DNA from: CAWFLT01 sp963816795
GTDB lineage: Bacteria > Acidobacteriota > Vicinamibacteria > Vicinamibacterales > SCN-69-37
DNA: 64,000 bases
Reading direction: 5' to 3'
Assembly (NCBI GenBank): GCA_963816795.1
Contig: CAWFLT010000014.1
Span: 496,001 to 560,000, forward strand
Shown one piece after another: positions 18,321 through 26,337 of this stretch; the first letter of the stretch is position 1; each line of letters begins with the position of its first letter. The position numbers and the translations under genes were made by a program. The notes under the pieces were generated by a model, which saw nothing but the letters and a program-made list of their open reading frames with translations, did no database searches and had not been told where the DNA came from.

Positions 18321-20428
18321 CGATGGCTCCCGGCCGGGGCGGGCAGCGTCAGGTCGCGTTGGAGTTGCAGAACGCTGGTGCCGGCACTCTCGATGGACTC
18401 GCCCGGCAGTGGCACCTGGGTGACCACGATCCCCTGGCCATTGATCTTCACGCTCAGGCCAGCGGCGCCGAGCACGCGCAACGCATCGCGCCCGCTCAGG
18501 CCGCGCACGTCCGGCATCAGCGCCCGGCCGCCTACCAGCGTGAGCGTCGGCATGCCGGCGGACGTGCGGGTGGCTGTCACCGCTGGACCGTCGAGCGTCG
18601 ACGACACCACCATGGCCGGCGCCGGGTTGAGCGTCGCCGGCACACCAATCTGCTGGAGCGCCGCGTCGGCGATGCGCTTGAAGATCGGCGCGGCGACGTC
18701 GCCGCCGTAGATGCGCCCGGCATGCGGCGCGTCGATGACCACCACGATCGCCAGCGCCGGCCGCCGTGAGGGCACGAACCCGATGAACGAGGCGTTGTAG
18801 TCGCTGTCCGAGTAGCGGCCGTTGACGAGCTTGGCGGCCGTTCCGGTCTTGCCGGCGACCTGGTAGCGCGTCAGGGCGGCCTGCTTCGCCGTGCCGCGCT
18901 GCACGACGTTCTCCATGATGGTCGTCAGGGTCGCCGCGGTCTCGGCCGTGATGGCCCGACGGATGACCGTCGGCGCGGTCTCCGTGCGGACACCGTTCAG
19001 CGTGGTTGCCCGCACGAGATGCGGCTGCATCAGCAAGCCGCCGTTGGCGACGGCGCTCACTGCGGCCGCCATCTGCACCGCGGTGACGCCAACGTGATAG
19101 CCCATCGACACCGAGGCCAGTTCGCTCTCCGGCATGCCCGCCGGCCCGTGCACGATCCCTCTCTGCTCACCGGCGAAGTCGGGGGCGATGCGGTCGCCGA
19201 AGCCGAAACGACGCACGTACCGCGACAGGCGTTCGGCGCCGACGCGAAGCCCGGCGCGAATCGCACCGACGTTGCTCGACTTCACGATCACGTCTTCGAA
19301 CGTCAGCGTGCCGTAGCGGTGCACGTCACGGATCGGCGGCCGGCCCTTGAACGTGATGAAGCCGGGGCTGCAATCGATCAAGTCGGACGGCTGCAAGACG
19401 CCTTCTTCGATCGCCGCCGACGCGGTGACGATCTTGAACGTCGAGCCGGGCTCGTAGAGATCCTGAATCGCGCGATTGCGCCGCTCGTCCTCGGACGCGC
19501 GGCCGTACGCGTTGGGATTGAACGTCGGATAGTTGGCCAGCGCGAGGATCTCGCCGGTCTGTGGATTCAGGACCACGGCGGTCCCGCCCTCCGCCCGGTT
19601 GGCCTGCACGCCCGCTTTCAGTTCGCGCTCGACGACGTACTGCAGCGCCAGGTCGATCGTCAGCTCGACGGTCGCCCCGGCCGTGGGCTCCCGTTCCACG
19701 CGCGTGAACATCTGCTGCTGCCGCGCGTCGACCTGTACCAGCACCCGGCCGTCCTTGCCGCGGATCTTCTCGTCGAAGCGGGCTTCGAGCCCGCCCAGGC
19801 CGCGATTCTCACCGCCGACGTAGCCGATCAGGTGCGCCGCGAGATCGAGCTTCGGGTAGTACCGCCGCGTCTCACCGATCAGCGTGATGCCGTGCAACTC
19901 GAGGGCGGCGACGGCATCGGCCTGACGGGGCGAGACGGCGCGCGCCGAGCGCACGACGATCCATCGCCCGTCGCCTTCGAGACGCTCGGTCAGTTCCTTG
20001 ATTTCGGTGGGCGTGCAGTCGCCCAGCGCGCGGCAGAGCGCCGCGACCGTCGCCGCGTCCTTCTTGACCTCCACGGCATCGGCGACGATCTTTGCCGCAT
20101 CCACGGAATAGGCCAGCACCGTGCCGTGCCGGTCGACGAGATCGCCGCGGATGGCGGTCGGCATGATGATGTCGACCTGCTGCTGCCGCGCGCGCGCCGC
20201 CAGCACGTCGTGGCGGATGACTTGCAAATACACCAGCTTGCCTTCGAGCACGACCGCCCAGATCGCGAGCGCGGCGAGAATGACGCCGACGCGTGCGCGA
20301 ACCAGCCGCCGCCACTGCTGCTCGAAGGACGCCTCGGGCCGCTCCGCGGTGTCGAGGAGATCGCTGCTACGGGAATCGCTCCGGCGGGCACCTCTCCTGG
20401 CCGCGCGATCGAGAAGACGCTTGATCAT
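18317..20428 (-). CDS. ftsI: Penicillin-binding protein, FtsI/SpoVD-like, with PASTA domain
   Basis: A 703-aa class B PBP, the septal transpeptidase. It has a basic cytoplasmic tail, one transmembrane helix at about 47-68, a pedestal domain, and a transpeptidase domain with Ser329 in STFK, SSN at 384-386 and KTG at 527-529. Residues about 637-695 form one PASTA domain (MPDVRGLSGRDALRVLGAAG), which in other bacteria binds peptidoglycan fragments. PASTA-bearing FtsI is common in Gram-positives and some deep Gram-negative phyla and absent from E. coli FtsI. Eight bp downstream of ftsL. Confidence 0.95.
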   Translation of the reverse strand: MIKRLLDRAARRGARRSDSRSSDLLDTAERPEASFEQQWRRLVRARVGVILAALAIWAVVLEGKLVYLQVIRHDVLAARARQQQVDIIMPTAIRGDLVDRHGTVLAYSVDAAKIVADAVEVKKDAATVAALCRALGDCTPTEIKELTERLEGDGRWIVVRSARAVSPRQADAVAALELHGITLIGETRRYYPKLDLAAHLIGYVGGENRGLGGLEARFDEKIRGKDGRVLVQVDARQQQMFTRVEREPTAGATVELTIDLALQYVVERELKAGVQANRAEGGTAVVLNPQTGEILALANYPTFNPNAYGRASEDERRNRAIQDLYEPGSTFKIVTASAAIEEGVLQPSDLIDCSPGFITFKGRPPIRDVHRYGTLTFEDVIVKSSNVGAIRAGLRVGAERLSRYVRRFGFGDRIAPDFAGEQRGIVHGPAGMPESELASVSMGYHVGVTAVQMAAAVSAVANGGLLMQPHLVRATTLNGVRTETAPTVIRRAITAETAATLTTIMENVVQRGTAKQAALTRYQVAGKTGTAAKLVNGRYSDSDYNASFIGFVPSRRPALAIVVVIDAPHAGRIYGGDVAAPIFKRIADAALQQIGVPATLNPAPAMVVSSTLDGPAVTATRTSAGMPTLTLVGGRALMPDVRGLSGRDALRVLGAAGLSVKINGQGIVVTQVPLPGESIESAGTSVLQLQRDLTLPAPAGSHR

Positions 20429-20436
20429 GGCACCCC

Positions 20437-20826
20437 TCAGCGCGCGTGCGCGACGATCGCCTTGTCCGGGATGGCCGGACGAACGCGCTCGATGACGAGC
20501 GTGTTCTTCTCGGTCGGCAGCTGCATCTGCAGCAGGCGCCCGGCGCGGTCCTCGAGCTCCTGCGGCCGCCGCAGCGTCTCGAGCTCGAGCCGGAGCTTGC
20601 GGTTCAGCGATTCTTCGACGGTCTGCTGCGCCCGCATTTCTTCGAGGCGGTAGCCGCTCGTGATGATCCGGAGATGCTGCCAGGCGGAGAACAGCAGCAT
20701 CGCCACGATCAGGCCCGCCAGCAGCAGCGTGCGCCGGAACTGACGCTTCTGCTCGAAGTCGATCTCCCGAACAACCGGGTTGTTCCGGATGTCCTTCTTG
20801 ATGGCGTATTCCAGTTCGATGCTCAT
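20437..20826 (-). CDS. ftsL: Cell division protein FtsL
   Basis: A 129-aa bitopic protein. The basic N-terminus is followed by one helix (TLLLAGLIVAMLLFSAWQHL, about residues 33-52) and a leucine-zipper-like coiled coil (LEEMRAQQTVEESLNRKLRL). Sequence conservation of FtsL is low, so identity rests on topology, size and position between rsmH and ftsI. The start overlaps the rsmH stop. Confidence 0.85.
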   Translation of the reverse strand: MSIELEYAIKKDIRNNPVVREIDFEQKRQFRRTLLLAGLIVAMLLFSAWQHLRIITSGYRLEEMRAQQTVEESLNRKLRLELETLRRPQELEDRAGRLLQMQLPTEKNTLVIERVRPAIPDKAIVAHAR

Positions 20827-21740
20827 GCCGCCCTTTCGAGCACTCGGAGCCGTGCGCTTCGCGCGCGGGGATTGCGATCGACTTCGTCCGGCTGCGGATC
20901 GATCGGGCGCCGGGTGACGAGGGTGGCGGTGCCGGCCGCGGCGAGCCGCCGCATGGCGTGCTTCACTTCACGATCTTCGATCGAGTGAAACGCGATGACG
21001 GCGAGCCGGCCGCCCGGCTGGAGCACGGATGCGGCGGTATCGACAAAGGCCGCGAGGCCGTCGATCTCGGTGTTCACCCAGATGCGGAGGGCTTGAAACG
21101 TGCGCGTGGCCGGATCGAGGCGCTGCCATTTGCCGCCGCCGGCCGCGCGGCGGACAACGCCGGCGAGGTCGCCGGTCGTCTGCAGCCGTCCGGCGTCGCG
21201 CGCCGCGACAATCGCGCGCGCCACGCGACGGGAGTGGCGCTCGTCGCCGAACCGGAAGATCAGATCCGCGAGGGTGCGTTCATCGACGGCGTGGAGGCGA
21301 TCCGCCAGCGTCTCGCCGCGCGACTGATCCATCCGCATGTCGAGGGGGCCGGCCTGCTTGAAGCTGAAGCCTCGGGCCGGGTCATCGACCTGCATGGACG
21401 AGACGCCGAGATCGGCTACTGCGCCCGCGATCTGTTCCACTCCGCACCGCCCCAACACCGACGCCAAGTCCCGATAGTCCGCGTGGACGAGCAAGACGCG
21501 CTCGCCGGCGCCGGCCAGTCTCGCCTTGGCGTGCGCGAGAGCAGCCGTGTCGCGGTCGATTCCAATCACCCGCCCGGCGCCCGCCGCGAGGAGCGCCGCG
21601 CTGTGTCCGCCCAGGCCGACCGTGCAGTCGACATACACACCGTCGGGCCGGGGCGCGAGGTGCGTGACCACCTCGTCCACCAGCACCGGCACGTGGGCCG
21701 GATCAGATTCCGTACTCCGCGAGCGCTCGTCCGTCGTCAT
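20823..21740 (-). CDS. rsmH: 16S rRNA (cytosine-1402-N4) methyltransferase
   Basis: A 305-aa SAM-dependent enzyme. The N-terminal HVPVLVDEVV motif, the SAM-binding GLGGHSAALL, the family signature DLGVSSMQVDDPARGFSF and the C-terminal AFHSIEDREVKHAMR are all present. The displayed ATG (21740) overlaps the reconstructed mraZ end by 38 bp. A slightly later start is possible because conservation begins at residue 16. Confidence 0.95.
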   Translation of the reverse strand: MTTDERSRSTESDPAHVPVLVDEVVTHLAPRPDGVYVDCTVGLGGHSAALLAAGAGRVIGIDRDTAALAHAKARLAGAGERVLLVHADYRDLASVLGRCGVEQIAGAVADLGVSSMQVDDPARGFSFKQAGPLDMRMDQSRGETLADRLHAVDERTLADLIFRFGDERHSRRVARAIVAARDAGRLQTTGDLAGVVRRAAGGGKWQRLDPATRTFQALRIWVNTEIDGLAAFVDTAASVLQPGGRLAVIAFHSIEDREVKHAMRRLAAAGTATLVTRRPIDPQPDEVDRNPRARSARLRVLERAA

Positions 21741-22147
21741 CCGTGAACGCCTCGCGGTTGAGCTTCGCCAGGAACCGCTCGTGGTTCCAGACTTCGAGGT
21801 GATCGAGCTGGCCGAGCACGTCGACGTCCCCCGTCCATCCCGGCCGCCTCACGCAGCCGGGGCGGCAGCGACACGCGCCCCTGCGAGTCGAACTCGGTCA
21901 CGAGACCGTAGTAGTTGACCCGGTCGAGAAACTTCACGCGAGCCGGGTGCGTACTAGGCATCGCGGCGATGCGCTGCTCGATCGCGAGCCAGGCCGCCAT
22001 CGGATAGATGCGGACCGAGTCGCCGGAGAGACTGGTGATGTACAGAGCGCTCGCGCCGTGCTGTTCTTCGACGAGCGCCCGAAAGGCGTTCGGAATCTTC
22101 AGCCGTCCCTTGCCATCGATCTTGGCGGAATAGCTACCCCGAAGCAC
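21703..22147 (-). CDS. mraZ: Transcriptional regulator MraZ, frameshifted
   Basis: First gene of the dcw cluster and usually its repressor. The first swapped-hairpin AbrB-like repeat is seen as LRGSYSAKIDGKGRLKIP and the second as VTEFDSQGRVSLPPRLRE, each with the conserved DxxGR-type motif. One extra base near 21840 breaks the frame after EAAGM. The next frame continues GDVDVLGQLDHLEVWNHERF and ends EYGI at 21703. GTG at 22147 is chosen because MraZ proteins start at this residue and GGAG lies 5 nt upstream; an ATG 69 bp further upstream is in frame but would overlap the region just downstream of the promoter. Confidence 0.88.
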
Positions 22148-22181
22148 CTTTACTCCACTTCTCTCCAAATATTTCCACGCG

Positions 22182-22210
22182 ATGGTAGAAGTACCTATCG
22201 GCTCTGTCAA
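22182..22210 (-). promoter_or_regulatory. Sigma70-type promoter of the dcw operon
   Basis: On the minus strand TTGACA (22210-22205) and TACCAT (22187-22182) are 17 bp apart, a perfect -35 box and a 4/6 -10 box with optimal spacing. The start site would be near 22175, giving a leader of about 28 nt before the mraZ GTG. No clear array of MraZ operator repeats (TGGGN) is seen in the leader. Confidence 0.75.
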
Positions 22211-22324
22211 CCGCAAAGTACAGAGCCCGTAGAGGTTACGTTTTTATTTCGCCTGTCCACTGGGCGGGACGACAGGGAAGAAAGAGCGTAGGTGCGCGAC
22301 GCGTGGTACCATCTTCGGTCCCTC

Positions 22325-23404
22325 ATGTTGCGCGCCGGGCTCGTCGGACTCCCCTCGTCAGGTAAGACCACGCTCTTTCAGCTCATGACGAGCGCGCGGG
22401 AAGCGCCCCGGCCCCAAGGCCGGGCCGATGCCAATGTCGGCGTCTCGCGCGTGCCCGACGATCGGCTCGACCAGCTGACCGCGCTCTTCAATCCGAAGAA
22501 ACGCGTGCCGGCGACGGTCGAGTTCGCCGACATGGCCGCGGGCCGCAGCGACGCGAAGTCGCTCGTCGATGTCGCGGCGTATCGCAATGCGGATGCGCTG
22601 CTCCATGTCGTCCGCGCATTTCACGATCCCTCTGTGCCGCATCCGCAGAGCACAGTGGATCCGGCGCGCGATCTGCGCACGATCGAGGACGAGCTCATCC
22701 TGGCGGATCTCGGCGGCGTCGAACGGCGTCTCGAACGGCTGGAAAAGGACCTCAAGAAGACGCCCAGCGCCGATCTCAAGAAAGAGCAGGAGATCCTGGT
22801 GCGGGGACGCGCATCGCTCGAGGCGGGACGCGCGCTGCGGACGCTCGGTCTGTCGGGCGAGGAGGCGCGACGGCTCCGTGGCTTCCAGTTCCTGTCGGCC
22901 AAGCCGCTCCTCATCGTGATGAACCTCGACGAAGCGGACGCTGCGTCGGCCGATGCCCCCGACAGCGCCCCGGCGATTCGCGCCTTTCTCGATGACACCA
23001 GTGCGGCGCTCGTTGGCGTGTGCGCGAAGATCGAGCTCGAGATCGCGCAGCTCGATCCGGCAGATGCGCAGGCGTTCATGGCCGACCTCGGGCTCCGTCA
23101 GTCGGGCCTCGATCGCGTGATTCGCGCCGCCTACGATCTGCTCGGCTACATTTCGTTCTTCACGGTCGGCGAAGACGAGTGCCGGTCGTGGTCCATTCCC
23201 CGGGCGATTACCGCGCCGGAAGCGGCTGGCGCGATTCACTCCGACATTCAGCGCGGCTTCATTCGTGCGGAGGTCGTTCCCTACGATCGGCTGCTCGCGC
23301 GCGGATCGCTCGCCGCCTGCCGTGAGCACGGTGAGTTGCGCCTCGAGGGCAAGGAGTATCTGGTCGCTGACGGGGACGTCATCGAATTCCGGCATGCCAC
23401 CTAA
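22325..23404 (+). CDS. YchF/Obg-like GTPase, divergent
   Basis: A 359-aa OLA1/YchF-like P-loop protein. The P-loop is GLPSSGKTTLF, an unusual form for YchF (normally PNVGKS), and the G4 site is NLDE, matching the NxxE pattern that lets YchF bind ATP. A coiled helical region (residues about 130-180) and a C-terminal TGS-like DUF933 domain (YISFFTVGEDECRSWSIPRA, EVVPYDRLL, EYLVADGDVIEFRHAT) match the family. The usual AGLVKGAS switch II sequence is not visible. It may be a YchF paralogue. TACCAT at 22307-22312 may be its -10 box. Confidence 0.8.
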   Translation: MLRAGLVGLPSSGKTTLFQLMTSAREAPRPQGRADANVGVSRVPDDRLDQLTALFNPKKRVPATVEFADMAAGRSDAKSLVDVAAYRNADALLHVVRAFHDPSVPHPQSTVDPARDLRTIEDELILADLGGVERRLERLEKDLKKTPSADLKKEQEILVRGRASLEAGRALRTLGLSGEEARRLRGFQFLSAKPLLIVMNLDEADAASADAPDSAPAIRAFLDDTSAALVGVCAKIELEIAQLDPADAQAFMADLGLRQSGLDRVIRAAYDLLGYISFFTVGEDECRSWSIPRAITAPEAAGAIHSDIQRGFIRAEVVPYDRLLARGSLAACREHGELRLEGKEYLVADGDVIEFRHAT

Positions 23405-23409
23405 CCCGG

Positions 23410-23452
23410 ATTGTTCATGAGGGCCCACCCATCCCCAGCGTTCGTGAACAAT
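23410..23452. repeat. Inverted repeat enclosing the start of the next gene
   Basis: ATTGTTCA (23410-23417) pairs with TGAACAAT (23445-23452), with GAGGGCCCACCCATCCCCAG between them. The right arm includes the first two bases of the GT4 start codon at 23451, so a folded mRNA could hide the start site. It may also be a dispersed palindromic repeat. Confidence 0.5.
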
Positions 23453-24497
23453 GCAGGCTAAGCGGGTCGTCGTGTGCGAGGCCCAGGTGCCGTTCGTGCA
23501 GGGCGGCGCCGAGTTTCACGTGCGCGAGCTGGTGCGGCATCTGCGCTCGCACGGGCACGACGCCGAAATCGTGAGCGTGCCCTTCAAGTGGTACCCGAAG
23601 GCCGAGATTCTCGCGCATGCCGCCGCCTGGCGTCTGCTCGATCTCAGCGAAAGCAACGGCCGCCCGATCGACGTCCTCATCGCCACGAAGTTCCCAACCT
23701 ATTTCGCCCGCCATCCGCACAAGGTGGCGTGGCTCATTCATCAGTACCGCGCGGCGTATGAGCTCGCCGGCACCCCGTTCAGCGATTTCGATCACACCGA
23801 GGCCGACGTCGCGCTCCGCGATCGCCTGATTACGCTCGACACGGCCATGCTCGGCGAATGCCGGCGCGTGTTCGCCAACGCGCGGAACACCGCCGAGCGG
23901 GCGCGGCGCTACAACGGCGTCGAGGCCGAGCCGCTCTACCATCCGCCGCGGCTCGCGGAACGGCTGCACGGCGGCGAGTCCGGCCAGTACGTGCTCTCCG
24001 TCGGGCGTCTCGAGGCCGTCAAACGCGTCGACCTGGCCGTGCGCGCGATGGCTCATGCTCCGGGCGCGCTGACGTTGGTGGTGGCGGGCACGGGGACCAT
24101 GCGATCGGCGCTCGAAGCGCTCGCGGCCGAGCTCGGCGTCGCGGATCGCGTCCGCTTCGCCGGCGAGGTGGATGACGACGAGATCGTGCGGTTGTATGCG
24201 GGCGCGCTCGGAGTAATCTTTCCTCCGTACGATGAAGACTACGGCTACGTCACGCTCGAGGCGTTCCTGGCCGGCAAGCCCGTCATCACCACGACGGACG
24301 CCGGCGGCCCGACGGAATTCGTGGAGGACGGCGTGAACGGCTGGGTGACGGCGCCCGATCCGGCGGCGCTCGGCGCCGCGATCGGCGCTCTCGAGGCCAA
24401 TCGCGCGCGCGCCGCCGCTCTCGGTGCGGCCGGTCAGGCGCGCGCACGCGGCATTACCTGGGACGGCGTCGTCGACCGCCTGCTCGCCGATGCGTGA
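23451..24497 (+). CDS. Glycosyltransferase family 4 protein
   Basis: A 348-aa GT-B enzyme. The acceptor-side GGAEFHVRELVRHL motif (GG-E-E type) is near residue 18. The donor domain has LSVGRLEAVKRVDLAVRAM, and the nucleotide-sugar binding GT4 motif FPPYDEDYGYVTLEAFLAGKPVI with the paired acidic residues (D..EDYG..LE). Likely a cytoplasmic retaining transferase using a nucleotide sugar; donor unknown. First gene of the glycan region. Overlaps the next gene by 8 bp. Confidence 0.88.
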   Translation: MQAKRVVVCEAQVPFVQGGAEFHVRELVRHLRSHGHDAEIVSVPFKWYPKAEILAHAAAWRLLDLSESNGRPIDVLIATKFPTYFARHPHKVAWLIHQYRAAYELAGTPFSDFDHTEADVALRDRLITLDTAMLGECRRVFANARNTAERARRYNGVEAEPLYHPPRLAERLHGGESGQYVLSVGRLEAVKRVDLAVRAMAHAPGALTLVVAGTGTMRSALEALAAELGVADRVRFAGEVDDDEIVRLYAGALGVIFPPYDEDYGYVTLEAFLAGKPVITTTDAGGPTEFVEDGVNGWVTAPDPAALGAAIGALEANRARAAALGAAGQARARGITWDGVVDRLLADA

Positions 24498-25477
24498 TAC
24501 CAAGCTCATCATCCAGATTCCGTGCCTGAACGAAGCCGGCACGCTGCCCGCGACGCTCGCTGACCTGCCGCGTGAGATCGCCGGCGTCCAGCGCATCGAG
24601 TGGCTCGTCATCGACGACGGATCGACCGACGGCACGAGCGAGGTCGCGCGCGCGCACGGGGTCCATCACGTCGTCCGGTTCCGGCGGCGCAAGGGGTTGG
24701 CGGCAGCGTTCATCGCCGGCATCGATGCCGCGCTGAAGCTCGACGCCGATTACATCGTGAACACCGACGCCGACAATCAGTACGCGGCCGGCGACATCGC
24801 GCGCTTGATTGCGCCGCTCGTGCAGCGGACAGGCCGACATCGTCATCGGCGATCGCAACATTCGCGATGTCAAGCACTGGTCGTGGCAGAAGAAGTGGCT
24901 GCAACGCATCGGCAGCTGGGTCGTCCGTCAGGTGTCAGGGACCGAAGTCCCCGACACGACCAGCGGATTCCGCGCCTACACCCGCGAAGCGGCGCTCCGA
25001 ATGTCGATCGTCTCCGAGTTCTGGTACACGCTCGAGTCGATCATCCAGGCGGGCAAACGGCGGATGGCGATCGCGCACGTCGAGGTCGCCACCAACGCGC
25101 GGACGCGGCCTTCGCGCCTGTTCGACAGCCTGTTCGCCTACATCAAGCAGTCGGCGGCAACGATCGTGCGCATTTACATGATGTACGAGCCGCTCAAGGT
25201 CTTCACCTACGTCGGCTCGATCGTGTTCCTCGCCGGGTTCGCGATCTCGCTGCGCTTTCTCTACTTTTACTTCTTCTTTCCCGCCCTGAGCGACGGCAAG
25301 ATCCAGTCGCTGATTCTCTCGGCCGTCCTGATGCTCGTCGGCTTCCAGGTCGTCATGATTGGTCTCGTCGCCGACGCGATCTCCGGCATCCGCAAGCTGC
25401 TCGAGGACACGCTCTACCGCGTGCGCCGGCTCGAGCTCGACCGGCCCGCGGATCCGGACGAGCAGCTGGAGCCCTGA
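24490..25477 (+). CDS. GT2 polyprenyl-phosphate sugar synthase-like protein, frameshifted
   Basis: About 328 aa after correction. N-terminal IQIPCLNEAGTLPATLADLP and VIDDGSTDGTSEVA are the GT-A nucleotide-binding motifs, and NTDADNQY is the DXD-like metal site. An extra base near 24825 breaks the frame before ADIVIGDRNI. The second part contains TTSGFRAYTREAALR and two C-terminal transmembrane helices (VFTYVGSIVFLAGFAISLRF and LILSAVLMLVGFQVVMIGLV). The layout resembles DPM1/GtrB-type enzymes that load a sugar onto polyprenyl phosphate. Confidence 0.85.
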
Positions 25478-26337
25478 TGGCGGATCCCGGCAGCGTTTCG
25501 ATCGTCATCCCCGCCTGCAACGAATCTGGCGCGATTGCCGACGTCGTGCAGGCGCTCCTCGCGGCGGCGCCCTGGCGTGAGGTTCTGGTGATCGACGACG
25601 GCTCGACCGACGACACGGCCGCTGTCGCCGAGGGCGCCGGCGCACGCGTCGTGCGCCATCCGTACAACAAGGGCAACGGCGCCGCGGTCAAAACCGGAGT
25701 TCGGACCGCCACCGGCGAGTACATCCTGATCATCGACGCCGATGGTCAGCACCAGCCGGCCGACGCGCTGCGTCTGACTTCTCGCCTTGGCGAGTACGAT
25801 CTCGTCGTCGGCGCGCGATCGAACGAGACGCAGGCAGGATCGACGCGCCGGTTCGGCAACGCCGCGCTCAACCGGCTGGCGTCGTTTCTGACCGAGCACG
25901 AGATCCCCGATCTGACCTCGGGCTTTCGCGCCGCGCGGCGCGAATATCTGGTCGAGTTCCTGCCGCTGCTTCCGAACGGCTTTTCGACACCGACCACGAC
26001 GACGCTCGCCTTCCTCAAAGCCGGCTACAACGTGCTGTTCGAACCGATCGAGGCCCGGCCGCGCGTCGGCACGTCGAAGATTCGCTTGTCCCGCGACGGC
26101 CCGAAGTTCTTCCTGATTGTGCTGCGCGTGGTCATGATCTTCAGTCCGCTTCGCGTCTTCCTGCCGATCGCGGCGGCGGCGTTCGCGGTCGGCGCCGGGT
26201 ACGGCACATACACGATCGTCACCGACTCGAACGTCACCGACTCGGCAGTGCTCCTCATCGTCCTGGCGGTCATCGTGTTTCTGGTGGGGCTGGTGTCCGA
26301 GCAGATTGCCGCCCTCCGGTTCGATGCCCGCCGATAA
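25477..26337 (+). CDS. GT2 glycosyltransferase with C-terminal membrane helices
   Basis: A 286-aa GT-A protein: VIPACNESGAIADVVQALL, VIDDGSTDDTAAVAEGAG, RHPYNKGNGAAVKTG, the metal site IDADGQHQP, and SGFRAARRE. Two hydrophobic helices close the protein (about 210-235 and 245-275). It probably transfers sugar to polyprenyl phosphate or a membrane lipid. ATG overlaps the upstream TGA (TGATG), and its own end overlaps the next gene by 14 bp. Confidence 0.88.
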   Translation: MADPGSVSIVIPACNESGAIADVVQALLAAAPWREVLVIDDGSTDDTAAVAEGAGARVVRHPYNKGNGAAVKTGVRTATGEYILIIDADGQHQPADALRLTSRLGEYDLVVGARSNETQAGSTRRFGNAALNRLASFLTEHEIPDLTSGFRAARREYLVEFLPLLPNGFSTPTTTTLAFLKAGYNVLFEPIEARPRVGTSKIRLSRDGPKFFLIVLRVVMIFSPLRVFLPIAAAAFAVGAGYGTYTIVTDSNVTDSAVLLIVLAVIVFLVGLVSEQIAALRFDARR

